Source: Bacillota bacterium
Lineage (GTDB): Bacteria > Bacillota > Clostridia > Peptostreptococcales > Anaerovoracaceae
DNA: 6,368 nt
Direction of reading: 5' to 3'
Assembly: GCA_022793975.1 (NCBI GenBank)
Contig: JAAWDW010000072.1
Coordinates: 1-6,368, forward strand
A model generated the notes under the pieces. That model made no database searches, had not been told where the DNA came from, and saw only the letters and a list, made by a program, of their open reading frames with translations. A program made the translations under genes and the position numbers. This document shows positions 1 through 6,008 of this stretch, piece by piece; the first letter of the stretch is position 1, and each line of letters begins with the position of its first letter.

Positions 1-1332
1 GATCATTTTACATACAGCAAACTATTCCGCTTTGTACTTCCGTCTATCGTTATGATGACATTTTCTTCTGTGTATAGTGTAGTAGACGGTTTTTTTGTTT
101 CAAACTATGTGGGAAAAATCCCGTTTTCGGCTATAAATCTTATTTATCCATTTTGGATGATTCTCGGTGCGCTTGGCTTTATGATGGGTACCGGAGGCGC
201 TGCCATTGTCGGAAAAACCCTCGGAGAAGGTCGCCATGAAGACGCTAACCGCTATTTTTCACTTATCGTTTACGTCACAATGGGCATAGGTATCACTTTC
301 GGAACAATCGGCGCAGTATTTGCCCCGCAGGTTTCAAAATTCCTCGGTGCCGAAGGCGAACTTCTGCAAAACTGCATTATTTACGGCAGAATTGTTCTTA
401 TGTGCCTGCCTCTTTATATGCTGCAATATCTGTTTCAGTCATTCTGCGTAACGGCGGAAAAGCCGAAGCTGGGACTCACTTTTACCATTGCGGCGGGCTG
501 CACAAACATAGTGCTTGATGCATTATTTATACGTGTTCTTGATCTGGGAATAGCAGGTGCGGCCTTAGCTACCGGTATAGGACAATTTATAGGCGGTGTT
601 TTTCCTATCATATATTTTGCACGTAAAAATTCAAGTCTTCTTAAACTCGGCAAAACAAACTTCTACGGCAAAGTTCTTCTTAAAACCTGTACTAACGGAT
701 CCTCTGAATTTATGGTAAACGCAGCGGCTTCGGTTGTTGTGATGCTGTATAATTTTCAGCTTTTACGCCTTGTCGGCGAGGACGGTGTTGCCGCATACGG
801 TGCAATAGGATATATAGCATTCTTTTTTATCGCCATTCTCTGGGGATACTCTGTCGGCTGCGCTCCTATAACCAGTTTCAACTTCGGTGCGCAGAATTAT
901 GACGAGCTTAAAAACATCCTGAGGAAAAGCTTGCGTATAAACGCCATAGGCGGAATCACGCTTATGATAGTATCCATACTGGCTGCAAGAGTGCTTGCAA
1001 GTATTTTCGTCGGCTATGATCCTTCTCTTTGTGATATGACTGTACACGGTATGCGGATCTATTCCATTTCTTTCATACTGGCAGGAATCAATATTTTTGG
1101 ATCTTCGTTTTTTACCGCACTCAACAATGGTCTGATTTCAGCAACAATCTCATTCCTGCGTACTCTCGTATTTGAATGCGGCAGTGTAATGCTCATACCT
1201 TACCTCTTTGAACTTGCCGGGTTTAATGCTCTCGACGGACTTTGGGGATGCATAATAATTGCAGAACTTGCCGCAGTTACAGTAACATCAATATTCCTTG
1301 TGAAAAAGCGTCATCAATACCATTATGCATAG
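1..1332 (+). CDS. MATE family efflux transporter (5' end cut by window edge)
   Basis: This is an inner-membrane antiporter of the MATE family, which exports drugs or cationic metabolites in exchange for Na+ or H+. The frame is open from base 1, and 17 residues precede the first internal ATG at 52. They read as normal MATE N-terminal sequence (FRFVLPSI), so the ATG at 52 is not the start and only a few codons are missing. About 443 residues are visible, near the usual family length. Family hallmarks are VVDGFFVSNYVG near the N-terminus, GTGGAAIVGKTLGEG at the end of the second helix region, NIVLDALFI in the middle, and SFNFGAQNYD at the matching place in the second half. The two halves look homologous, as expected for 12 helices. 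The overall pattern is closest to the MepA-like branch. The substrate cannot be read from sequence. It is convergent with the amino acid importer operon and has no operon partner in view. Confidence 0.93.
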   Translation, partial: DHFTYSKLFRFVLPSIVMMTFSSVYSVVDGFFVSNYVGKIPFSAINLIYPFWMILGALGFMMGTGGAAIVGKTLGEGRHEDANRYFSLIVYVTMGIGITFGTIGAVFAPQVSKFLGAEGELLQNCIIYGRIVLMCLPLYMLQYLFQSFCVTAEKPKLGLTFTIAAGCTNIVLDALFIRVLDLGIAGAALATGIGQFIGGVFPIIYFARKNSSLLKLGKTNFYGKVLLKTCTNGSSEFMVNAAASVVVMLYNFQLLRLVGEDGVAAYGAIGYIAFFFIAILWGYSVGCAPITSFNFGAQNYDELKNILRKSLRINAIGGITLMIVSILAARVLASIFVGYDPSLCDMTVHGMRIYSISFILAGINIFGSSFFTALNNGLISATISFLRTLVFECGSVMLIPYLFELAGFNALDGLWGCIIIAELAAVTVTSIFLVKKRHQYHYA

Positions 1333-1362
1333 ACGAATTATATAAAACATAAAGGAAATTAA

Positions 1363-1407
1363 AAAAGTTGTATTCCAATCATAAAAATATGTAGAAATAC
1401 AACTTTT
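1363..1407. terminator. AT-rich hairpin, possible bidirectional terminator between convergent genes
   Basis: A perfect 12-bp inverted repeat (AAAAGTTGTATT at 1363-1374, AATACAACTTTT at 1396-1407) encloses a 21-base loop. It starts 30 bases after the MATE stop codon and ends 69 bases before the importer ATPase stop codon. Read leftward, the hairpin ends in six consecutive T. Read rightward, it ends in TTTTATTG with more T-rich sequence after it. Only two of the 12 pairs are G-C and the loop is long, so it would be a weak terminator. The position between convergent genes is the main support. The rest of the 1333-1476 gap holds nothing else convincing. Confidence 0.5.
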
Positions 1408-1476
1408 ATTGTTTCAATCATTTTTATTTGAACGCTACATAAATGTACGAATCTGGTTCTCTATATATACCATACA

Positions 1477-2235
1477 TCAGCGGCTTGTTACCGCGTTCAA
1501 AAATTCATGCAGCCTTTCGCTCTTCGGATTTTCGAAGATTTGTTCAGGACTGCCCTCTTCTATTATTTTTCCTTGATTCATAAAGATCACACGGTCCGCG
1601 ACATTTTTTGCAAACTGCATTTCGTGCGTCACAATTATCATCGACATATGCTGCTCCGCCAGCTTCTGCATTACGGAAAGTACGGTACCAGTAATTTCAG
1701 GATCGAGCGCCGATGTCGGCTCATCAAAAAGCATAATATCGGGATCCATTGCCAACGCCCTTGCTATCGCAATACGTTGTTTCTGTCCTCCGGAAATCTG
1801 ACCCGGATAAACATCCCGCTTATCCGCAAGACCAACAAGTTCAAGAAGTTCTTCCGCCCTCTTTTCAATATCTGCCTTTTTTACACCGTTTACTTTTATA
1901 GGCGCATAAGTAATGTTTCCGAGACACGTCATATGTGGGAAAAGGTTAAAATGCTGAAATACCATTCCTGTGGTGCCGTACAGATCTATTTCACCGTCTG
2001 TTATATTTTCAAGTCCGTTTATACTGCGGAGAAATGTGCTCTTTCCCGAACCCGATGGTCCTATTATTGCCACAATTTCTCCCTTTTTCATAGAAAAATT
2101 CACACCGTCAACTGCTGTAATACCTTCAAATTTCTTGATGATATTTTTCATTTCCAGTATCGTATCACCTGCTTGCAGATTTTCTTTTATATCTTGTCTG
2201 ATAACCGCATTGCCGTTTGTTTTCTTCCTTGGCAT
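1477..2235 (-). CDS. Polar amino acid ABC transporter ATP-binding protein
   Basis: This is the cytoplasmic ATPase of an amino acid importer of the GlnQ/HisP type. All ABC motifs are present in order: Walker A GPSGSGKS (59-66), Q-loop GMVFQHFNLFP (Q94), signature ISGGQKQR (147-154, with I instead of the usual L), Walker B IMLFDE (167-172), D-loop SALD (175-178) and H-loop histidine H204. The 252-residue length hides two offsetting differences from typical members. There is an N-terminal extension of about 25 residues before ILEMKNI. The stretch between GEI (81-83) and GMVFQ (90-94) is about 15 residues shorter than in relatives as I know them, which trims the beta subdomain between Walker A and the Q-loop. 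The start ATG overlaps the permease stop by one base (TGATG), with GGTGAG-type sequence upstream, so translation is probably coupled. An internal ATG (residue 29) would cut into the conserved fold. The substrate is not determinable. Confidence 0.93.
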   Translation of the reverse strand: MPRKKTNGNAVIRQDIKENLQAGDTILEMKNIIKKFEGITAVDGVNFSMKKGEIVAIIGPSGSGKSTFLRSINGLENITDGEIDLYGTTGMVFQHFNLFPHMTCLGNITYAPIKVNGVKKADIEKRAEELLELVGLADKRDVYPGQISGGQKQRIAIARALAMDPDIMLFDEPTSALDPEITGTVLSVMQKLAEQHMSMIIVTHEMQFAKNVADRVIFMNQGKIIEEGSPEQIFENPKSERLHEFLNAVTSR

Positions 2236-2942
2236 CAGCTCACCGCCCCTTCGTCATAGCGCTTGAAACGCTTTTCAAGCTTATTCGAGATTAGAGTGAG
2301 TATAAATGTAAATATCAGATAGATAACCGCCACCACAAAATACGCTGTCGGATCTACATCCCTGTTTACTGCACCTTTTGACGCTTTCATAAGTTCTCCG
2401 AGTCCGATTGCCGAAGCAAGCGCAGTATCTTTTACAAGTACTATCGCTTCATTGGATACCGGAGGAAGAATTATCTTCATCGTCTGCGGCAGTACGATTC
2501 CTATCATTGTCTGTGTCTTGGAAAGACCGAGCGCTTTTGCTGCTTCGTACTGTCCTCGCTCTATGCCGTTTATACCGCCTCTGTATATTTCCGCAAAATA
2601 TGCAGCATAGTTAAGTACAAAAGTAATTATCGATGTCGCCAGTGCCGGCAATCTTATATCAAACTGTATCGGCAACAGGAAATAGAAAAAATACAGCTGC
2701 AGGAGCAGCGGTGTTCCTCTGAAGACAAACACATAAAAACGGCAAAATGCTCTTACCGGCCAAAACCTTACATTACTTCCGAGCGCGATCGGCAATCCCA
2801 GCGGAAGCGAAAGTATAAGCGTCCAGCAAAAGAGTTGTACCATAACCCAGGCACCCGAAAGAAGAGTGGGCATAAGAATGCCCACATATTCCATCAAATC
2901 CGTAAATTCAGTTATAAAATCAGCTATAAAATCCGAAAACAT
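2235..2942 (-). CDS. Polar amino acid ABC transporter permease (HisM/GlnP type)
   Basis: This is the membrane channel subunit of the importer, 235 residues. RGTPLLLQLYF (75-85) is the hallmark of the His/Glu/Gln/Arg/opine permease family. The EAA loop that docks on the ATPase is EAAKALGLSKTQ (133-144), ending GIVLPQ (148-153). VLVKDTALASAIGLGEL (168-184) is another strongly conserved family stretch. Hydrophobic segments near 28-50, 65-90, 100-120 and 198-218, plus the region after the EAA loop, fit the usual five-helix topology. Only one permease gene is present, so the complex probably uses a homodimer. The start ATG has AAGGAA about 11 bases upstream. The 58-base gap from the binding protein gene shows no clear hairpin, so the two genes are probably co-transcribed. 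The stop codon overlaps the ATPase start by one base. Confidence 0.94.
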   Translation of the reverse strand: MFSDFIADFITEFTDLMEYVGILMPTLLSGAWVMVQLFCWTLILSLPLGLPIALGSNVRFWPVRAFCRFYVFVFRGTPLLLQLYFFYFLLPIQFDIRLPALATSIITFVLNYAAYFAEIYRGGINGIERGQYEAAKALGLSKTQTMIGIVLPQTMKIILPPVSNEAIVLVKDTALASAIGLGELMKASKGAVNRDVDPTAYFVVAVIYLIFTFILTLISNKLEKRFKRYDEGAVS

Positions 2943-3000
2943 TTTGTTTAATATTCCTTGTTTCTGTTCACTGCCCTATCTTATATCCGCTTGTTTTCGA

Positions 3001-3861
3001 TTACTCGTAATCTTTGAGAATTACGATATCCTTGCCAAACCACTTATTGCTTATTTCCGCAGCTTTGCCGTTATCTATAAGAGTCTGTATAGCTTCATTG
3101 ATTTTATCTGCCAAATCTGTCTCGCCTTTTCTGCATCCGATAGCATAGAAATCATCACCGAAACTGAAATCGCAAGTGAAAAGTGCACCATCAAGCTGTG
3201 CATTCTTATACTCTCCGAGTACCTGGTCCACAACTATCACATCTACACGCTTTCCCTGAAGAGCCATAAGAGCTTCATCATATGTAGGGAATTCTGTTAC
3301 ATTTTCTGCGAAAACATCCCAGCTTTCAGATGCCTGCATTACTTCAAGCGCCGCCGAATCAACCTGAGTACCGATCTTATAATTTGCAAGATCTGCAGCA
3401 CTTGTAATGTTTACATCACTGCTGAGTGACATCACTATGATGCAGTTGTTAAGATACATCTTTGTAAGCGTCATATTTTCCTGTCTCTCTTCAGTGGCTG
3501 ACATACCGTTCCAGATGCAGTCAATATTCTTTGAAGAAAGCTCCATTTCTTTTGAATCCCACTCAATCGGTCTGAAAGTTACCGTAACTCCGAGAACTTC
3601 TCCTACCGCATTTGCAAGATCAATGTCAAAACCTACAAGTTCATTGTTTTCATTTCTAAATCCCATTGGTGCAAAAGTATCGTCAAGGCCGATTACAAAT
3701 TCGCCTTTATCCTCTACATATTTCCAACCTGATACAACCGAAAGCTCTCCATCCGCATCATCGGCGCCATCATCTGTTCCTCCGCAGCCGGTAAGCGCAA
3801 ATATACCAAGTATCATTACAAATACAAGTAAAATTGATGTTGTCTTCTTTAATGTTTTCAT
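3001..3861 (-). CDS. Amino acid ABC transporter substrate-binding lipoprotein
   Basis: This is the extracellular solute receptor of the importer, SBP_bac_3 family (periplasmic-type fold), anchored to the membrane by a lipid. A basic N-terminus (MKTLKK), a hydrophobic core and the lipobox LTGC (Cys26) form a type II signal peptide. An acidic, glycine-rich linker (27-40) follows. The domain then shows FAPMGFRNENNELVGFDIDLA (63-83), PIEW (98-101), IWNGMSATEER (116-126) and VDVIVVDQ (206-213). In this family the arginine of the TxER motif (R126 here) and the late aspartate (D212) usually hold the carboxylate and amino group of the amino acid, so a polar amino acid is expected. One departure is TKMY where relatives mostly have SKPY. 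The 286-residue length is normal. The start has a strong AAAGGGAG site (3870-3877) 8 bases upstream. It is the first gene of the operon and follows a predicted leader of about 84 bases. Confidence 0.94.
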   Translation of the reverse strand: MKTLKKTTSILLVFVMILGIFALTGCGGTDDGADDADGELSVVSGWKYVEDKGEFVIGLDDTFAPMGFRNENNELVGFDIDLANAVGEVLGVTVTFRPIEWDSKEMELSSKNIDCIWNGMSATEERQENMTLTKMYLNNCIIVMSLSSDVNITSAADLANYKIGTQVDSAALEVMQASESWDVFAENVTEFPTYDEALMALQGKRVDVIVVDQVLGEYKNAQLDGALFTCDFSFGDDFYAIGCRKGETDLADKINEAIQTLIDNGKAAEISNKWFGKDIVILKDYE

Positions 3862-3916
3862 TTTAAAAACTCCCTTTCACATAATTTTTTATTTATTATT
3901 TTGCTTTTTCACTTTA

Positions 3917-3944
3917 TCGCGTTAATGCAATAATCCATTAGCGA
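3917..3944. promoter_or_regulatory. Near-palindrome at the predicted 5' end of the importer transcript
   Basis: On the plus strand the order is TCGC, gt, TAATG, an 8-base centre, CATTA, GCGA: nine paired bases with a 2-base bulge. On the minus strand it begins about one base after the predicted transcription start. It could be a repressor site just downstream of the promoter, or a 5' hairpin that stabilises the mRNA. The sequence alone does not decide which. The remaining leader (3862-3916) is A-rich and shows no riboswitch-like structure. Confidence 0.45.
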
Positions 3945-3951
3945 CAAACTT

Positions 3952-3980
3952 ATTCTAACATAGATTGTATACTATGTCAA
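3952..3980 (-). promoter_or_regulatory. Sigma-A promoter of the amino acid importer operon
   Basis: Reading leftward, the -35 box is TTGACA (3975-3980, perfect consensus), then an exactly 17-base spacer, then the -10 box TAGAAT (3952-3957, five of six to consensus). The predicted transcription start is near 3945, giving a leader of about 84 bases to the binding protein ATG. It lies directly after the terminator of the upstream leftward unit, which supports an independent operon. Confidence 0.85.
3958..3977. promoter_or_regulatory. Inverted repeat in the promoter spacer, candidate operator
   Basis: ACATAG (3958-3963) and CTATGT (3972-3977) form a perfect 6-bp inverted repeat around an 8-base centre that contains GTATAC. 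It covers the whole -35/-10 spacer and runs three bases into the -35 box. A dimeric regulator bound here would compete with RNA polymerase. No regulator gene is in the window, and I do not recognise a specific regulator's consensus. Confidence 0.4.
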
Positions 3981-4000
3981 TGCAAATAACCAATTAAAAA

Positions 4001-4025
4001 TAAAAGCCGCAAAATGCAGCTTTTA
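4001..4025 (-). terminator. Intrinsic terminator of the phosphoesterase/DUF5674 operon
   Basis: The leftward transcript forms AAAAGCUGC, loop AUUUU, GCGGCUUUU: nine pairs including one G-U wobble, followed by A and a run of five U. It begins about two bases after the stop codon of the 114-residue protein. On the plus strand the same position gives a C/A mismatch, so the element fits leftward termination best. It separates this unit from the importer promoter just downstream. Confidence 0.8.
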
Positions 4026-4026
4026 C

Positions 4027-4371
4027 TCATTTCTGCCGGCTCTTTAAAGCAAATGCAAAACTGTCAAAATACCGTTTCATTTGTTCAGGCGTAGAATTAT
4101 AGATATTATTGCCCGCAAAAAAATCACACATTGCTTCACGTGCCCGCAGAAGCTCCCTAAGCCGAGGTCCGTGTGCATTTTCAATCGTAAAATCCAAAAG
4201 TTCCAAACCTCTTTCAAATGCTTTCTGCATCATCTCGGGTTTTTGTTTTTCTCTCCATTTACAGGCCCTGTTTATTTCACTCCCTATGTTTGCCATCTGC
4301 TCATAAAACGGCATTTGCTCCCATCTTCCGCTCTCCGAAAGCTCTTTATGATGTACAGTTACCTGACCCAT
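4027..4371 (-). CDS. Conserved small helical protein of unknown function (114 aa)
   Basis: I cannot assign a function. The protein has no signal peptide or membrane segment, is rich in charged residues and looks mostly alpha-helical, so it is probably cytoplasmic. Its internal pattern resembles a family of small uncharacterised bacterial proteins that I recall without a name: HKELSESGRW near the N-terminus, EQMANIGSEI (24-33) followed by W39, AFERGLELLDFTI (51-63), LLRAREAMCDFF (74-85) and an aromatic C-terminal segment YFDSFAFAL (101-109). The ATG lies inside the end of the DUF5674-like gene with a 13-base overlap. GGTGATGAG just upstream acts as the ribosome site, so translation is probably coupled. 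It is the last gene of its operon, with the terminator about two bases after the stop. Because it sits in an operon with a clear ribosome site, I treat it as a real gene. Confidence 0.8.
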   Translation of the reverse strand: MGQVTVHHKELSESGRWEQMPFYEQMANIGSEINRACKWREKQKPEMMQKAFERGLELLDFTIENAHGPRLRELLRAREAMCDFFAGNNIYNSTPEQMKRYFDSFAFALKSRQK

Positions 4372-4700
4372 CTCATCACCACATTTCTGACTTTTTCACA
4401 AATATCTGCATTTTCTATACCATGACTTTTGTTTCCTTGACTGGGTCTTATATTTATCAACGAATCGAACTCCAAAAAATCATCTTCGTTTTCCATTTCC
4501 GGATACAAATTAATACCCCATAAGTTTTCCTGCTTAGAGCCCTGTTCAATAAGCATTGCTTCAATATCAGCATGAAGCTCGGCATTTACAGCTAAAATTT
4601 CTTTGTCAATATCAACTACACCCTTTATCATATCGTCAAAATACTCTCCGATTAAACTGCATAGCTCTTCTTTTGTCATTTCTTGCTGCAAAATAAACAT
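4359..4700 (-). CDS. DUF5674-like protein of unknown function
   Basis: This 113-residue protein resembles the DUF5674 family as I know it, whose biochemical role is not established. The conserved blocks are VVDIDKEILAV (28-38), ELHADIEAMLIEQGSKQENL (41-60), WGINLYPE (61-68) and FDSLINIRPSQGN (78-90). The dense conservation of polar residues (E41, H43, D45, Q57, N83, R85, S87, Q88, N90) hints at a binding or catalytic site, which is inference. There is no signal peptide or membrane segment. The chosen ATG has GGGTGA 10 bases upstream (4711-4716). An internal Met at residue 8 is an alternative start but has no better site. It begins 24 bases after the phosphoesterase stop and overlaps the next gene by 13 bases. 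Confidence 0.8.
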   Translation of the reverse strand: MFILQQEMTKEELCSLIGEYFDDMIKGVVDIDKEILAVNAELHADIEAMLIEQGSKQENLWGINLYPEMENEDDFLEFDSLINIRPSQGNKSHGIENADICEKVRNVVMRWVR

Positions 4701-4724
4701 TTAATAAAATTCACCCTTTCGTCT

Positions 4725-5933
4725 CTATTCTTCCTGCATGCTTTCTATATAGCTGCCCCAGAAAGTATCTCCGGCATATCGCTTCCAAAATTCAAGGTTT
4801 TCTTTGTTTTCCTTTAAAAATTCGCTTTCAAGTGTTCCCGTAAAATATCTGAAATTCATATCTACTGCGAATGCAGTCATTTGTTCACGCACATCTTCAT
4901 CTATATAGATTCCTTCAAGCGCTTCTTCTATCTGCTTGCGCGTACGATTATCAAATCGTTCCTTTGCTTCATCTTTCATCATATTAACAGAAGCCATAGT
5001 ATATATAAAATCTCTGTTTTCGTCAAATTCCAATATGCCGTATCTGAGGGCCGCCACCGTCATACTTCCTGTCGCTATATCGGTAAATCCCGTGCCTTCT
5101 TCATCTCTTGCCGTATGCTGCATATGAACATGCCCCGAAAGATTGAGCCTTACACCGTAATCGGAAAGAAGGTCCGCCAAATCTTTATGATTGGATATGA
5201 TATAGCCGAATGTCATCCTTTTATTCTGAGCAAGCAGGCTCTGATGCGTGGCGCTTATGACCGTAATTCTTTCTTTCTGCGCTTTTTTAAGCTGGGCCTC
5301 CGCCCATTTCATTGTTTCGTCGGTCACGCGACCGGCGCCTTTCGTATTTGCATCAACAGTCATTATCCAAGTATCATCAGAAAGTGCATATACATAGCTG
5401 AATGAATCATCAGCTACCGATATCGCATCCGCGGGACCCAAATCCCAGCATATTTCGCGGAACTCTTCTTTTGATATATTATCCGTATATTCAACTTCAC
5501 TGCCACTGTAAGAAAAAGCACGATATGAATCTATATCGTGATTACCGGGAATAACAAGCACCGGAATACCCGACTCTTTGACAGCTTTAAACTTTTCCGC
5601 AATATCACGAAGACTTGCAATTTCTCCGTTAAATGTGATATCTCCCGTAATTACAAGTGCATCCGGTTTTGCCTCTTTAACCTCTTTTAAAAATTCATCT
5701 ACTATCTGCGGTGAATATTCCGTAAGTTTCGCATCTCCGTCCAGCATCACTTTTTTAAAAAGCTCTCCATTGTCGGTAAGCCTCGGCGAAAGATAATGCA
5801 AATCTGTAGCCGTCCATATTGTAAGAGACTCTTTTTTATCCGTATTTTCCGTACCGTCTGCCGTACTGCAGCCGCAGACAGCAGCTGATGTCAAAAGCAC
5901 CGATAAAACCATAAGCAAAAACTTCCTTTTCAT
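4725..5933 (-). CDS. Lipoprotein metallophosphoesterase (calcineurin-like)
   Basis: This is a predicted extracellular, lipid-anchored hydrolase of phosphate esters with a dinuclear metal centre. With the start chosen here it has 402 residues. A signal peptide (MKRKFLL plus hydrophobic core) ends in VCGC, with lipid-bearing Cys22; Cys at the -2 position is unusual. The metallophosphoesterase motifs are complete and in order: DLH (D44, H46), GD (G97, D98), GNHD (130-133), ATH with H230, and GHVH (267-270). About 100 residues after the core are charged and probably helical, with no recognised domain. The frame stays open upstream to a TTG at 6008, but that TTG lies in the -35 box. The ATG at 5931-5933 has GGAG 7 bases upstream, so I start there. 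The substrate is unknown; nucleotides, lipids or cell-wall phosphates are possible. It is the first gene of a three-gene unit with the two small unknown proteins. Confidence 0.9.
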   Translation of the reverse strand: MKRKFLLMVLSVLLTSAAVCGCSTADGTENTDKKESLTIWTATDLHYLSPRLTDNGELFKKVMLDGDAKLTEYSPQIVDEFLKEVKEAKPDALVITGDITFNGEIASLRDIAEKFKAVKESGIPVLVIPGNHDIDSYRAFSYSGSEVEYTDNISKEEFREICWDLGPADAISVADDSFSYVYALSDDTWIMTVDANTKGAGRVTDETMKWAEAQLKKAQKERITVISATHQSLLAQNKRMTFGYIISNHKDLADLLSDYGVRLNLSGHVHMQHTARDEEGTGFTDIATGSMTVAALRYGILEFDENRDFIYTMASVNMMKDEAKERFDNRTRKQIEEALEGIYIDEDVREQMTAFAVDMNFRYFTGTLESEFLKENKENLEFWKRYAGDTFWGSYIESMQEE

Positions 5934-5940
5934 TTTTAAT

Positions 5941-5944
5941 CTCC
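5941..5944 (-). promoter_or_regulatory. Ribosome binding site that fixes the phosphoesterase start
   Basis: GGAG on the minus strand lies 7 bases before the ATG at 5931-5933. The two other in-frame candidates (ATG at 5946-5948 and TTG at 6006-6008) lack a site at proper spacing, and the TTG would precede the predicted transcription start. Confidence 0.8.
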
Positions 5945-5948
5945 GCAT

Positions 5949-5970
5949 TACATTGGCAATAAATAATGTA
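5949..5970. repeat. Short inverted repeat in the phosphoesterase leader
   Basis: TACATT (5949-5954) and AATGTA (5965-5970) form a 6-bp inverted repeat with a 10-base centre, between the predicted transcription start (about 5973) and the ribosome site. It could be a weak leader hairpin or an operator. It is AT-rich and could be chance. Confidence 0.3.
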
Positions 5971-5979
5971 TTTACGGCT

Positions 5980-6008
5980 ATTTTATCACAGGCACGTTTC
6001 TTTCGCAA
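5980..6008 (-). promoter_or_regulatory. Promoter of the phosphoesterase operon, inside the preceding gene
   Basis: Reading leftward, -35 TTGCGA (6003-6008, four of six to consensus), a 17-base spacer and -10 TAAAAT (5980-5985, five of six) are found. An exact extended -10 TGA sits at 5986-5988. That same TGA is the stop codon of the ECF S component. The predicted start is near 5973, giving a leader of about 40 bases. Read-through from the preceding gene is also possible, because no terminator is seen between them. Confidence 0.65.

Noticed and set aside
1436..1447. Small palindrome TACATAAATGTA in the convergent gap
   Set aside because: With five pairs around two bases, no U-run and AT-rich surroundings, it is likely chance.
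1507..2259. A 250-codon open frame on the plus strand
   Set aside because: It lies opposite the importer ATPase, whose motifs are complete. The translation is rich in Phe, Tyr, His and Cys with no recognisable domain and no ribosome site, so it is an antisense shadow.
2866..3429. A 187-codon open frame on the plus strand
   Set aside because: It runs opposite the permease start and the binding protein gene, both well supported. Its composition is shadow-like and it has no family motif.
3407..3925. A 172-codon serine/proline-rich open frame on the plus strand
   Set aside because: It is antisense to the signal peptide and first domain of the binding protein and crosses its promoter leader. The serine and proline richness reflects the complement of the acidic linker.
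3862..3945. Riboswitch or T-box in the importer leader
   Set aside because: The predicted leader is about 84 bases, mostly A-rich, with one hairpin and no terminator/antiterminator pair or conserved T-box sequence.
4881..5405. A 174-codon open frame on the plus strand
   Set aside because: It is antisense to the catalytic part of the metallophosphoesterase and shows no domain or ribosome site.
5946..5968. Shared operator between the phosphoesterase leader and the importer leader (CATTA/TAATG arms near GCAATAA in both)
   Set aside because: The five-base arms differ in order and spacing and the surroundings are AT-rich, so the resemblance is too weak to claim common regulation.
5934..6008. N-terminal extension of the metallophosphoesterase from a TTG codon
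   Set aside because: The TTG is part of the predicted -35 box, would overlap the upstream gene, and would place 25 residues before a typical lipoprotein signal peptide. The ATG at 5933 has a proper ribosome site.
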